A DNA stretch of 64,000 nt from Streptomyces sp. L-9-10 (GTDB lineage: Bacteria; Actinomycetota; Actinomycetes; Streptomycetales; Streptomycetaceae), in assembly GCF_004151105.1 (NCBI RefSeq), contig NZ_PHRF01000034.1:1-64000 (forward strand), in the 5' to 3' direction. Each line of letters opens with the position of its first letter. Position 1 is the first letter of the stretch. Made by a program: the position numbers and the translations under genes. Of this stretch, positions 53,367 to 60,928 are shown piece after piece. The notes beneath the pieces were generated by a model that was not told the DNA's origin, searched no databases, and saw only the letters and a program-made list of their open reading frames with translations.

Positions 53367-54500
53367 ATGTGCTCGGCGACAGAGGGTCAATCCCGCAGAT
53401 CACCAGATTCCCCGGGTGCCCGGAGCACCCGGCGCACGGTCCTCAGGACCGTGGACGGGGTCCCCATCGAGGCGGTGTACGAGCCGTGTACGGCGGGTTT
53501 CGGACAGGATTTCCGGGCGGACGGCGGGACCGCGATCGTGCTCGCACACGGGTTCACCGGATCGGTCGACAGGCCGGCCGTACGGCGGGCGGCGCGGGTG
53601 TTCGCGCAGCGTGCGGCCGTCGTCACCTTCTCGTTCCGCGGGCACGGCCGCTCGGGCGGGCGCTCGACGGTCGGCGACCGCGAGATCCTCGATCTGGCGG
53701 CGGCCGTGGAATGGGCCCGTGCGCTGGGCCATTCGCGTGTCGCGACCGTCGGTTTCTCCATGGGCGGCTCCGTGGTGCTGCGCCATGCCGCGTCGCACAG
53801 GGGGCGCACAGGTGCGCGGACCGACGCCGTGGCCGCCGTGAGTGCCCCCGCGCGCTGGTACTACCGGGGTACGGCCCCGATGCGGCGCCTGCACTGGGTG
53901 GTGACGCGGCCCCTGGGGCGGCTGGTGGGCCGCTACGGATTGCATACACGTATCCATGACCGGGAGTGGGACCCGGTGCCGCTCTCCCCGGTCGAGTCCG
54001 TCCCGCTGATCGCGCCGGTGCCGCTGCTCGTCGTCCACGGCGACCGTGACCCGTACTTCCCGCTGGACCACCCCCGCGCGCTGGCCGGGGCCGCGGCACC
54101 GGGCGCCGCCGAGCTATGGCTGGAGCCGGGCATGGGCCACGCGGAGAACGCCGCCGACGACGCGCTGCTGGCCCGTCTCGGGGAGTGGCTGACGGACCCG
54201 CGAGGGCCGTCGGCCATCATGGGAGCCGACGAGAGGAGCGCCGCCATGGCATCGGGCACGATCCGCTACTGGGCCGCGGCCAAGGCCGCGGCGGGCACCG
54301 CGGAGGAGCCGTACGCGGCGGACAACCTGGCGGACGCGCTCGCGGCCGCGCGGGTGAGGCACCCGGGCGAGCTGGTCCGCGTACTCCAGAGGTGTTCCTT
54401 CATCGTCGACGGTGACCCCGTGGGGACCCGCGGGCATGAGACCGTACGGCTTGCCGAGGGCGGCACGGTCGAGGTGCTCCCGCCGTTCGCAGGAGGGTGA
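53367..54500 (+). CDS. Alpha/beta hydrolase fused in frame to a MoaD/ThiS-like sulfur carrier
   Basis: A 377-residue open frame with two modules. Residues 30-285 form an alpha/beta hydrolase: oxyanion loop LAHGFTGS, nucleophile Ser in VGFSMGGSVVLRH, Asp in VVHGDRDPYFP and His in GMGHAENAADD. Residues 294-377 form a MoaD/ThiS-type beta-grasp protein ending in PPFAGG, the Gly-Gly that accepts sulfur. There is no stop between them, yet an internal ATG with GAGGAG (54246) could also start the second module alone. The hydrolase start is uncertain (ATG 53367 has no ribosome site). Confidence 0.8.
   Translation: MCSATEGQSRRSPDSPGARSTRRTVLRTVDGVPIEAVYEPCTAGFGQDFRADGGTAIVLAHGFTGSVDRPAVRRAARVFAQRAAVVTFSFRGHGRSGGRSTVGDREILDLAAAVEWARALGHSRVATVGFSMGGSVVLRHAASHRGRTGARTDAVAAVSAPARWYYRGTAPMRRLHWVVTRPLGRLVGRYGLHTRIHDREWDPVPLSPVESVPLIAPVPLLVVHGDRDPYFPLDHPRALAGAAAPGAAELWLEPGMGHAENAADDALLARLGEWLTDPRGPSAIMGADERSAAMASGTIRYWAAAKAAAGTAEEPYAADNLADALAAARVRHPGELVRVLQRCSFIVDGDPVGTRGHETVRLAEGGTVEVLPPFAGG
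54246..54500 (+). CDS. MoaD/ThiS-like sulfur carrier from an internal start
   Basis: The last 84 codons of the fused frame begin with ATG, preceded by GAGGAG at 7 bases. The product (S-G-T-I-R-Y-W-A-A-A-K-A-A-A-G start, PPFAGG end) is exactly a full MoaD-size protein, and homologues in relatives are separate proteins as I recall. It probably carries a thiocarboxylate for cofactor or cysteine-type sulfur transfer. Whether it is made free, fused, or both cannot be told from sequence. Confidence 0.65.
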   Translation: MASGTIRYWAAAKAAAGTAEEPYAADNLADALAAARVRHPGELVRVLQRCSFIVDGDPVGTRGHETVRLAEGGTVEVLPPFAGG

Positions 54501-54510
54501 ACCGCAGCAC

Positions 54511-55887
54511 ATGAGCGACGACGATCAGCAGTATCGGTACGGCCAGGGTGGGTACGGGGACCGGGGCCAGGGGCAGGACCGGGGCCAGGGCCAGGGATCG
54601 TACGGGGACCAGAGCCGTGACCAGGTCCAGTACGACCAGTACGGCCGCCCGCAGCAGCCGTCCTACGGCGCGAACGGGGCGTACCAGGACCCGAACGCCT
54701 CGCAGGGCTGGGCCGAGCCCCAGTACCGGCCGCAGGCCCATGAGGAGCCGCCCACGCAGACGTGGCAGGGCCAGACCTGGGACACCCAGTACCAGCCGCA
54801 CGTCCAGCCGCAGGGCCAGCAGCCGCACGTCCGGCCACCGGGCCAGTACCACCCCTCGCAGCAGGGCCAGGCCCCCGGGTACCAGCAGCACCAGCAGCAG
54901 CCTCAGCAGGCCGCTGCCGCCGCCGACACGGCGTATCTGCCGCCGCAGGGCGCCTATCCGCTGCCTCCGGAGATGCCGTCGGAGGCGTCGTCGGGCGTGC
55001 CATCGGGGGTTCCATCGCCCGCCTCGGCGCCGTACGCGCCCCCTCAGGGTCCCTTCGCCACCGCTCCCGGGGCCACGCCTCCCGGTTCCGCCGACGGCTA
55101 CAGCGCGCCGACCACCATGGGCAACGCCCGCATCACCGACGCCCAGCGCGCCCGTGCCGAGGGCCGCTCGCCGATCATCCCGCCGGGCATCCAGCCCGCC
55201 GGGCTGACCGCCCTGCTAGGCCTGCTGCTGGCCGGCGGCGCGGCGATCGGGCCGTACGCGCTGCTCGTCCCGCTCGTCCTGCTCCAGGCCGTCACGGCGG
55301 CCGGCTGGTTCCGGCTGAACGGGATGTGGCCGGCCAGGCAGGGCATCGCGCTCGCCTTCCTCGGCGGGCTCACCTCCGATGTCGTCCTGCTCGTGGCGGG
55401 CAGGGAGAACGCCCCCGCCGCGATCATCGGCACGCTCGGTGTGTGGGTGCTGCTGGTCGTCGTCCTGCAACTGCGCAGCCGCGCGAGCGCCGACGAGCGG
55501 ATGACGGGCCTGATGGCCACCGTCGCCTCGGCCGCGCTCGCCATCCTCGCCACCGGCCACCTGGCGGCCGCGCCGGACGCGGTGGCCGTCGGCGGGGTCG
55601 CGGTCGCCGCGGCCACCGTGGCCCGCGCCCTTCCGCTGCCGGGGTTCGTCTCCGTCGTGGTGGCCCTGCTGGCCGGCGCGGGCGCCGGGATCGTGGCGGG
55701 CGGGATGACGGACCTGGGCAGCCAGGGCGCGCTGCTGGGGCTCGGCGCGGGGGTCTGCGCGCTGGTCGGGCTGCGCGCGGCGAGCTACGACTACCCGTCC
55801 CGTTTCGTGCACATGACCGCAGGAGTGGCGCTGCCGCTCACGGCCGCCGCCCCCGCCGTCTACCTGCTGGGCCGCGTGCTGGCCTGA
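54511..55887 (+). CDS. Integral membrane protein with Gln/Gly/Pro-rich N-terminus
   Basis: A 458-residue protein. The first 230 residues are disordered and rich in Tyr, Gln, Gly and Pro (RYGQGGYGDRGQGQ, then many PQ repeats). The rest has about eight membrane helices, from GLTALLGLLLAGGAAIGPYA to PAVYLLGRVLA. AGGAGGG lies 13 bases before the ATG, partly in the hydrolase-MoaD stop. Conserved in position in streptomycetes as I recall; function unknown. It starts 10 bases after the MoaD stop and is probably co-transcribed. Confidence 0.75.
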   Translation: MSDDDQQYRYGQGGYGDRGQGQDRGQGQGSYGDQSRDQVQYDQYGRPQQPSYGANGAYQDPNASQGWAEPQYRPQAHEEPPTQTWQGQTWDTQYQPHVQPQGQQPHVRPPGQYHPSQQGQAPGYQQHQQQPQQAAAAADTAYLPPQGAYPLPPEMPSEASSGVPSGVPSPASAPYAPPQGPFATAPGATPPGSADGYSAPTTMGNARITDAQRARAEGRSPIIPPGIQPAGLTALLGLLLAGGAAIGPYALLVPLVLLQAVTAAGWFRLNGMWPARQGIALAFLGGLTSDVVLLVAGRENAPAAIIGTLGVWVLLVVVLQLRSRASADERMTGLMATVASAALAILATGHLAAAPDAVAVGGVAVAAATVARALPLPGFVSVVVALLAGAGAGIVAGGMTDLGSQGALLGLGAGVCALVGLRAASYDYPSRFVHMTAGVALPLTAAAPAVYLLGRVLA

Positions 55888-56099
55888 GCCCGGCCCGCCC
55901 CTGGGCCCGGCCGCTCAGGGGCCTGACCGCCTGGGCCCGACGGGGCCCGAGTGGCGCGTGACGCACGGCCGGGCGGGGCACGGCGGGGAACTGTACGGCC
56001 GCGCCGGACGTCGATCAGTCCGACAAGCGGCCCATCCGACTGGCGTTACGCTCACGGTCGTCAGGGGGCAGAACCGATCAAGGTGGGGGTCACCGAACC

Positions 56100-56849
56100 A
56101 TGCGCGCACTGCGAATACTGCTGATATTCGTCGTGATCTTCGGCGGGCTGTTCGTCGCCGCGGACCGGGCGGCGGTGTACTTCGCCGAGAGCGAGGTCGC
56201 GGACCGCGTCAGATCGAGCGCGGGGCTGAGCTCTCAGCCCGATGTCTCGATCAAGGGCTTCCCGTTCCTGACCCAGGTCCTCGGCACCTCGCTCGACGAG
56301 GTCGAGATCAGCCTCGACGGTGTCAACGCCACGGCCGACGGCCACGCGGTCCGGGTGACCCGGGTCAAGGCGGAGCTGAAGGACGTCAAGATCGACAGCA
56401 GTTTCTCGTCGGCCGTGGCAGGGCAGGCCACCGGCTCGGCGCGCATCTCGTACGCGGACCTCGCCAAGTCGGCGCCGAAGGGCGCGACCGTCGGCTATGC
56501 CGGGGCCGAGCGGGCGGCGAAGGGGCAGGTCAAGCTCTCGGGGTCGCTGACGGACGTGCTGGCGGGCGCGGGCATCGAGATCCCGGACACTGTCAAGGCC
56601 CTGCTGGGCACCCGGAGCGTCACGGCGTACAGCACGGTGACGCTGGACGGCGGTGACACGGTCCGGCTGAAGGCCGCGTCCCTTCCCGAGCTGCCCGTGC
56701 CCGGCATGGACGAGCAGGTGCGTGACGTGGTCGATTACGACCTCAAGATCGACGGACTGCCGTCGACCGTCAAGCTCGACCAGGTGACGGCGGCCGAGGA
56801 CGGTCTGCACTTCTCCGGCGCCGGGACGGACATCTCCCTCACCGGCTGA
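56100..56849 (+). CDS. DUF2993 (LmeA-like) exported protein
   Basis: A 249-residue protein with an N-terminal membrane/signal segment (RILLIFVVIFGGLFVAADRA) and a DUF2993 domain: SIKGFPFLTQVLGTSLDEVE, then alternating strands to the end. In mycobacteria the related LmeA binds phosphoinositides and supports lipomannan maturation; a similar lipid role here is inference. AAGGTGGGGG precedes the ATG. It stands between the MoaD group and the cysteine leader. Confidence 0.82.
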   Translation: MRALRILLIFVVIFGGLFVAADRAAVYFAESEVADRVRSSAGLSSQPDVSIKGFPFLTQVLGTSLDEVEISLDGVNATADGHAVRVTRVKAELKDVKIDSSFSSAVAGQATGSARISYADLAKSAPKGATVGYAGAERAAKGQVKLSGSLTDVLAGAGIEIPDTVKALLGTRSVTAYSTVTLDGGDTVRLKAASLPELPVPGMDEQVRDVVDYDLKIDGLPSTVKLDQVTAAEDGLHFSGAGTDISLTG

Positions 56850-56881
56850 CCGCGCACCGGCTGACCGCGCATCGACCGAGA

Positions 56882-56926
56882 GCGCGGCGGCCGGGGGCGC
56901 GGCGGCCGGGGGCGCGGCGGCCGGGG
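56882..56926. repeat. 15-bp triplicate GC repeat after the DUF2993 gene
   Basis: Three perfect copies of GCGCGGCGGCCGGGG (56882-56896, 56897-56911, 56912-56926). Located in the 300-base gap before the leader peptide, which otherwise holds only the cysA promoter. Confidence 0.8.
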
Positions 56927-57112
56927 GCGGTACGGCGTACCGCGAGCGGCGGGTTAGCGGGCTCCGGACGGCGGGTAACCGGATGGTGAGACATCGGCGT
57001 CCGCTCCTCAGATGACAGCGGGACGCCCACCCCCGGCCGGTCGGCGGACACCGCCCCGACCATAGGGTTGTCTCGCTTTTTGGACGATCGAGTCTCAGCA
57101 TGTGACACGCCG

Positions 57113-57142
57113 GTGACATGTCCGCCGGGACGTCCCTACGAT
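57113..57142 (+). promoter_or_regulatory. Promoter of the cysA leader, giving a leaderless transcript
   Basis: GTGACA (57113-57118) and TACGAT (57137-57142) are spaced by 18 bases and match the principal streptomycete sigma pattern. The ATG of the leader peptide at 57150 lies 7 bases after the -10 box, where transcription should start, so the leader would be read from an mRNA with no 5' untranslated region. Confidence 0.65.
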
Positions 57143-57149
57143 CGGACGT

Positions 57150-57230
57150 ATGAAGCAACAGGCGGACTTCACGAAGCGGCGGGCAGTCGACCTGTGCCGC
57201 GTCGCCGCCATGCTCTGTCGCACCGTCTGA
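57150..57230 (+). CDS. Cysteine-containing leader peptide upstream of cysA
   Basis: A 26-residue ORF: M-K-Q-Q-A-D-F-T-K-R-R then A-V-D-L-C-R-V-A-A-M-L-C-R-T-V. The R-A-V-D-L-C-R-V-A-A-x-L-C-R end is the mark of the actinobacterial leader peptides annotated before sulfur genes. Its two Cys codons (TGC, TGT) near the end would stall ribosomes when cysteinyl-tRNA is scarce, altering expression of the downstream sulfurtransferase. A hairpin GGCCCT/AGGGCC at 57259-57281 follows. No ribosome site is seen and a -10 box lies 7 bases before, so it is probably leaderless. Confidence 0.85.
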   Translation: MKQQADFTKRRAVDLCRVAAMLCRTV

Positions 57231-57390
57231 GCGGGACATTCGCGTCCGCTTCCCGCCGGGCCCTTCGAGTCTCTCAGGGCCACCCGCGCGCCGTACGCAG
57301 GCTCGGGCTCCGTACCCGGAAGCCGTGGCGGCAGCCGCGCCCCCCACACCTCGCAGCACCCCGCCGCACACTGCCCCGGAGGAGAACAGC

Positions 57391-58230
57391 ATGAGCCGCA
57401 GCGACGTCCTGGTAGACGCCGACTGGGTCGAGGCCCACATCGACGACCCGAAGGTGGTCATCGTCGAGGTCGACGAGGACACCTCGGCCTACGACAAGAA
57501 CCACATCAAGAACGCTGTCAGGATCGACTGGAAGAAGGACCTCCAGGACCCGGTCCGCCGTGACTTCGTCGACCAGGAGGGCTTCGAGAAGCTCCTGTCG
57601 GCCAAGGGCATCGCCAACGACGACACCGTCATCCTCTACGGCGGCAACAACAACTGGTTCGCGTCCTACGCCTACTGGTACTTCAAGCTGTACGGGCACG
57701 ACTCCGTGAAGCTCCTCGACGGCGGCCGCAAGAAGTGGGAGCTGGACTCCCGCGACCTGGTCGACGCCGTCCCGACGCGCGCCGCCACCACGTACAAGGC
57801 CAAGGCCCAGAACACCTCGATCCGCGCCTTCCGTGACGACGCGGTCGCCGCGATCGGCACGCAGAACCTGGTCGACGTGCGCTCGCCCGACGAGTTCAGC
57901 GGCAAGCTGCTCGCTCCGGCGCACCTCCCGCAGGAGCAGTCGCAGCGTCCGGGTCACATCCCGACCGCGCGCAACATCCCGTGGTCCAAGAACGCCAACG
58001 ACGACGGCACCTTCAAGTCGGACGACGAGCTCAAGGAGCTGTACGCCGAGGAGCAGGTCGACCTGACCAAGGACACCGTCGCCTACTGCCGTATCGGCGA
58101 GCGCTCCGCGCTCACCTGGTTCGTGCTGCACGAGCTGCTCGGTGTCGAGAACGTCAAGAACTACGACGGCTCGTGGACCGAGTACGGCTCGCTCGTCGGT
58201 GTGCCGATCGAGCTCGGCGCCAACAAGTAA
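57391..58230 (+). CDS. cysA: Thiosulfate sulfurtransferase (rhodanese)
   Basis: A 279-residue two-domain rhodanese moving sulfur from thiosulfate to cyanide or another acceptor. N-terminal domain (inactive) begins DVLVDADWVEAHIDDPKVVI; the active Cys is in VAYCRIGERSAL near residue 233 and carries the persulfide. GGAGGAG is 7 bases before the ATG. The cysteine leader upstream suggests control by cysteine supply. The next gene (DUF1416) follows after 29 bases, so they form an operon. Confidence 0.94.
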   Translation: MSRSDVLVDADWVEAHIDDPKVVIVEVDEDTSAYDKNHIKNAVRIDWKKDLQDPVRRDFVDQEGFEKLLSAKGIANDDTVILYGGNNNWFASYAYWYFKLYGHDSVKLLDGGRKKWELDSRDLVDAVPTRAATTYKAKAQNTSIRAFRDDAVAAIGTQNLVDVRSPDEFSGKLLAPAHLPQEQSQRPGHIPTARNIPWSKNANDDGTFKSDDELKELYAEEQVDLTKDTVAYCRIGERSALTWFVLHELLGVENVKNYDGSWTEYGSLVGVPIELGANK

Positions 58231-58259
58231 TCACGCCCCGACCCGGAGGACTGAACAGT

Positions 58260-58547
58260 ATGTGTGGAGCACAGGCCGGCGGCCCCGACGCTTCGACGAT
58301 CAAGCCCGGCGAGACCACCATCCAGGGTTCCGTGACCCGTGACGGCGAGCCCGTCACCGGTTACGTGCGCCTGCTGGACTCGACCGGAGAGTTCACCGCG
58401 GAGGTCCCGACTTCGGCGACCGGCCAGTTCCGCTTCTACGCTGCCGAGGGCACATGGACGCTGCGCGCCCTCGTGCCGGGCGCGACGGCCGACCGTACGG
58501 TCGTCGCGCAGACCGGGGGCCTCTCCGAGGTCGCGATCGCGGTCTGA
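58260..58547 (+). CDS. DUF1416 protein
   Basis: A 95-residue protein beginning MCGAQAGGPDAS, with a beta-sandwich-like DUF1416 domain (GSVTRDGEPVTGYVRLLDST, then FRFYAAEGTWTLRALVPG). It is always found after cysA in streptomycetes and mycobacteria as I recall, so it probably works with the sulfurtransferase. Its Cys at position 2 could accept sulfur (inference). GGAGG precedes the ATG. A strong terminator follows. Confidence 0.9.
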   Translation: MCGAQAGGPDASTIKPGETTIQGSVTRDGEPVTGYVRLLDSTGEFTAEVPTSATGQFRFYAAEGTWTLRALVPGATADRTVVAQTGGLSEVAIAV

Positions 58548-58557
58548 GCTCCTCTTT

Positions 58558-58606
58558 TCCGACAGGGAGGGCCCGCACCCCAGGGGTGCGGGCCCTCCCT
58601 GTCGGA
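58558..58606 (+). terminator. Terminator of the cysA operon
   Basis: An almost perfect stem with arms of 24 bases (58558-58581 and 58583-58606) around a very small loop; in practice about 19-22 bp with a 5-base loop. Preceded by a short T run (CTCTTTTCC). Confidence 0.9.
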
Positions 58607-58666
58607 CGTGCCGTACGGCAGGCCGATCCAGGCATCCCCGGGCATTCCCGGTCGTACACTGAACAT

Positions 58667-59059
58667 ATGTACGCGCGACGCCGTCGTCGGTACTTTCTGC
58701 TCATGGGCGGATGCCTGGTCCTCTTCGTCTCCGCCTGGACCTTCGTGCGCGACTGGTCGGTACCGGCCGCCGTCGGCCTCTGTCTCGTGGCGATGCTCAT
58801 CCCGCCGATGGCCGCGATCGTGGGCAACACCAAGGACAGGACCGACCACTGGTGGGACGATCCCCCGGAGGGCGAGCCGTCCGAGTCCGAGAAGTGGCTG
58901 GACGAGCTGGACCACAGAACGCGCCACGGGAAGGACCACGAGCGCTCCGAGGAGCAGCGCGTGGCGGAGCAGGGGCGCGAAGTGGAGCGGGGGCAGGGCG
59001 GGAGACCGGCCGGGAAGCCGCCACCGGGCGCCCGTGCCCGCGGATCACGCCGTCAGTAG
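58667..59059 (+). CDS. DUF3099 membrane protein
   Basis: A 130-residue protein with two membrane helices (YFLLMGGCLVLFVSAWTFV and SVPAAVGLCLVAMLIPPMAA) and a charged C-terminal tail rich in Glu and Arg, the DUF3099 pattern. TACACT lies 6 bases before the ATG, suggesting a leaderless transcript. Function unknown. Confidence 0.85.
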   Translation: MYARRRRRYFLLMGGCLVLFVSAWTFVRDWSVPAAVGLCLVAMLIPPMAAIVGNTKDRTDHWWDDPPEGEPSESEKWLDELDHRTRHGKDHERSEEQRVAEQGREVERGQGGRPAGKPPPGARARGSRRQ

Positions 59060-59113
59060 CCCACCTCTGAAGCCCACCTCTGCCCCCCCGGGCCCCGATC
59101 CCGCCGCCCGCCG

Positions 59114-59482
59114 TCAGTAGACGAGTGCCTGCACGCCGTCCGCCATGATCTCGCTGACGAAGACCTGCGCCCCGGCGATCCGTACGCCGTCGAGCACGTC
59201 CTTCTCCGTGATGTCCCGCCGGGCGGCGCACTGCGTGCACAGCGTGATCAGGCCCGCCGACTGGATCGACTCGATGAGCTCGGGCAGCGGCGCGGAGTGC
59301 GGCAGCTCGAACTCCGCCGCCCGTCCGGGCAGCGCGAACCAGGCGGATTCTCCTGTCAGCCACAGGGAGACCTCCACCCCGCTGGCCACGGCGACCGCCG
59401 CCACCGTGAAGGCCTGGGAGCAGCGCTCGGGGGCGTCGGCCCCGGCGGTCACCTTGATCACGAGCTTCTTCGCGGAGTGCAT
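59114..59482 (-). CDS. DsrE/F-like sulfur-carrier family protein
   Basis: A 122-residue DsrE-type protein with a Rossmann-like fold: KLVIKVTAGADAPERCSQAF, then VASGVEVSLWLTGESAWFAL. Cysteines lie in LITLCTQCAARRDI, a C-x2-C pattern that could carry persulfide sulfur. ATG at 59482 has no ribosome site but TACAGT 7 bases upstream, a leaderless -10 layout. The sulfurtransferase nearby suggests a shared sulfur pathway. Confidence 0.85.
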   Translation of the reverse strand: MHSAKKLVIKVTAGADAPERCSQAFTVAAVAVASGVEVSLWLTGESAWFALPGRAAEFELPHSAPLPELIESIQSAGLITLCTQCAARRDITEKDVLDGVRIAGAQVFVSEIMADGVQALVY

Positions 59483-59645
59483 ACGCCGAACTGTAATCCG
59501 CGCGGAGACGAGCACTCCCTCGTCACCCCGGGTGTGCCCGAGTACCTCGCGGTACCCCGGAGTACCTCGCCGAGAGGGCCTGGCCACCACCCATTAGGCT
59601 GGGGCCCGGCCCTTACCGCCCATTCGCTCATCCGAGGAGCACTCC

Positions 59646-59747
59646 GTGCTTGAGGCTTTCTTCACTTCCCTGCTGGTCCTCGTCTGCGTCGGGGTGCTCG
59701 CCTTCACCGTTCTGGCCGTGAAGAAGCTGTACCAGGGTCAGCGCTGA
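59646..59747 (+). CDS. Small membrane protein, 33 residues
   Basis: V-L-E-A-F-F-T-S then a helix LLVLVCVGVLAFTVLAV and the basic end KKLYQGQR. GAGGAG is 7 bases before the GTG. The clean helix, basic tail and ribosome site mark a real small membrane protein, of a kind found at this spot in other streptomycetes. Function unknown. Confidence 0.7.
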   Translation: MLEAFFTSLLVLVCVGVLAFTVLAVKKLYQGQR

Positions 59748-59813
59748 CGCCTCGCGCCGGTCGCCGCACATCGCTCACCCCGTACTCACCCCTACAGATC
59801 GCCTGAGCCGCTC

Positions 59814-60386
59814 ATGATCGAGATCCCGTCCGACCTGCACCCGGACCTTGTTCCCCTCGCCTTCCTCCTCGGCAACTGGGAGGGCGTCGGCGTCTTCGAC
59901 TTCCCCGGTGACGAGAAGGCCAACTTCGGCCAGGAGGTCACCTTCAGCCACGACGGCCGGGACTTCGTCGAGTACGTCTCGCACACCTGGGCGCTCGACG
60001 ACGAGGGCAAGAAGATCAGGCCGATCGAGTCCGAGGCCGGCTACTGGCGGATCGACAAGGACCGCAAGGTCGAGGTCGTGATGGTCAGGGACCAGGGTGT
60101 GGTGGAGGTCTGGTACGGCGAGCTGGCCGACCAGAAGCCGCAGATCGACCTGGTGACCGACGCGGTGGCCCGTACGGCGGCCTCCGGGCCCTACAGCGGT
60201 GGCAAGCGGCTGTACGGCTATGTGAAGGGCGACCTGATGTGGGTGGGCGAGAAGTCCACCCCCGAGGTGCCGCTGCGCCCGTACATGTCGGCGCATCTGA
60301 AGAAGGTCGTGTCCCCGGACCAGGTCGAGGCATGGGCCAAGGACCTCGGCGACCTCCCGGACGACGGCATCGCCTTCTTCAAGTAG
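59814..60386 (+). CDS. Nitrobindin-like heme-binding beta-barrel protein
   Basis: A 190-residue fatty-acid-binding-protein-like barrel of the nitrobindin/DUF1794 family. The N-terminal motif G-x-W-x-G-x-G appears as FLLGNWEGVGVF; a His near the C-terminus (YMSAHLKKVVS) could be the heme ligand. Members bind ferric heme and react with NO or peroxynitrite. ATG at 59814. It precedes nur but is separated by 94 bases. Confidence 0.83.
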   Translation: MIEIPSDLHPDLVPLAFLLGNWEGVGVFDFPGDEKANFGQEVTFSHDGRDFVEYVSHTWALDDEGKKIRPIESEAGYWRIDKDRKVEVVMVRDQGVVEVWYGELADQKPQIDLVTDAVARTAASGPYSGGKRLYGYVKGDLMWVGEKSTPEVPLRPYMSAHLKKVVSPDQVEAWAKDLGDLPDDGIAFFK

Positions 60387-60480
60387 AGCCGCCTCCGCCA
60401 GCCGTCGCCGCCAAGCTGTCCGCCAAGCCGTCTCCGCCAAGTAGAGCCGCCTCCACACCGCGCCTGCCTACACTGGGGGC

Positions 60481-60918
60481 GTGGTGAGCACCGACTGGAA
60501 GAGCGATCTGCGGCAGCGTGGGTACCGGCTGACCCCTCAACGCCAGCTTGTCCTCGAAGCTGTCGACTCCCTGGAACACGCGACACCCGACGACATCCTG
60601 TGCGAGGTGCGCAGGACCGCCTCCGGCGTGAACATCTCCACCGTCTACCGGACGCTGGAGCTGCTGGAGGAGCTGGGCCTCGTCTCGCACGCCCATCTCG
60701 GGCACGGCGCTCCCACGTACCACCTCGCCGACCGGCACCACCACATCCACCTGGTCTGCCGCGACTGCACGCATGTCATCGAGGCGGATGTCGAGGTCGC
60801 CGCGGAGTTCACCGCCAAGCTGCGCGAGGACTTCGGGTTCACGACGGACATGAAGCACTTCGCGATCTTCGGCCGGTGCCGCAACTGCGCCGCCCGGACC
60901 GCGAACGGCGAGTCGTAG
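60481..60918 (+). CDS. nur: Nickel-responsive Fur family regulator Nur
   Basis: A 145-residue Fur-family repressor. DNA-binding helix region LRQRGYRLTPQRQLVLEAVD and NISTVYRTLELLEELGLVSH. The nickel ligands known for S. coelicolor Nur are all present: His70 and His72 (SHAHLG), His126 (MKHFAIF), and His33, 86, 88, 90 (RHHHIHLVC). It should repress nickel uptake and sodF when nickel is present. Starts GTG 60481 or 60484. Confidence 0.93.
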   Translation: MVSTDWKSDLRQRGYRLTPQRQLVLEAVDSLEHATPDDILCEVRRTASGVNISTVYRTLELLEELGLVSHAHLGHGAPTYHLADRHHHIHLVCRDCTHVIEADVEVAAEFTAKLREDFGFTTDMKHFAIFGRCRNCAARTANGES

Positions 60919-60928
60919 GCTGAGGAGT

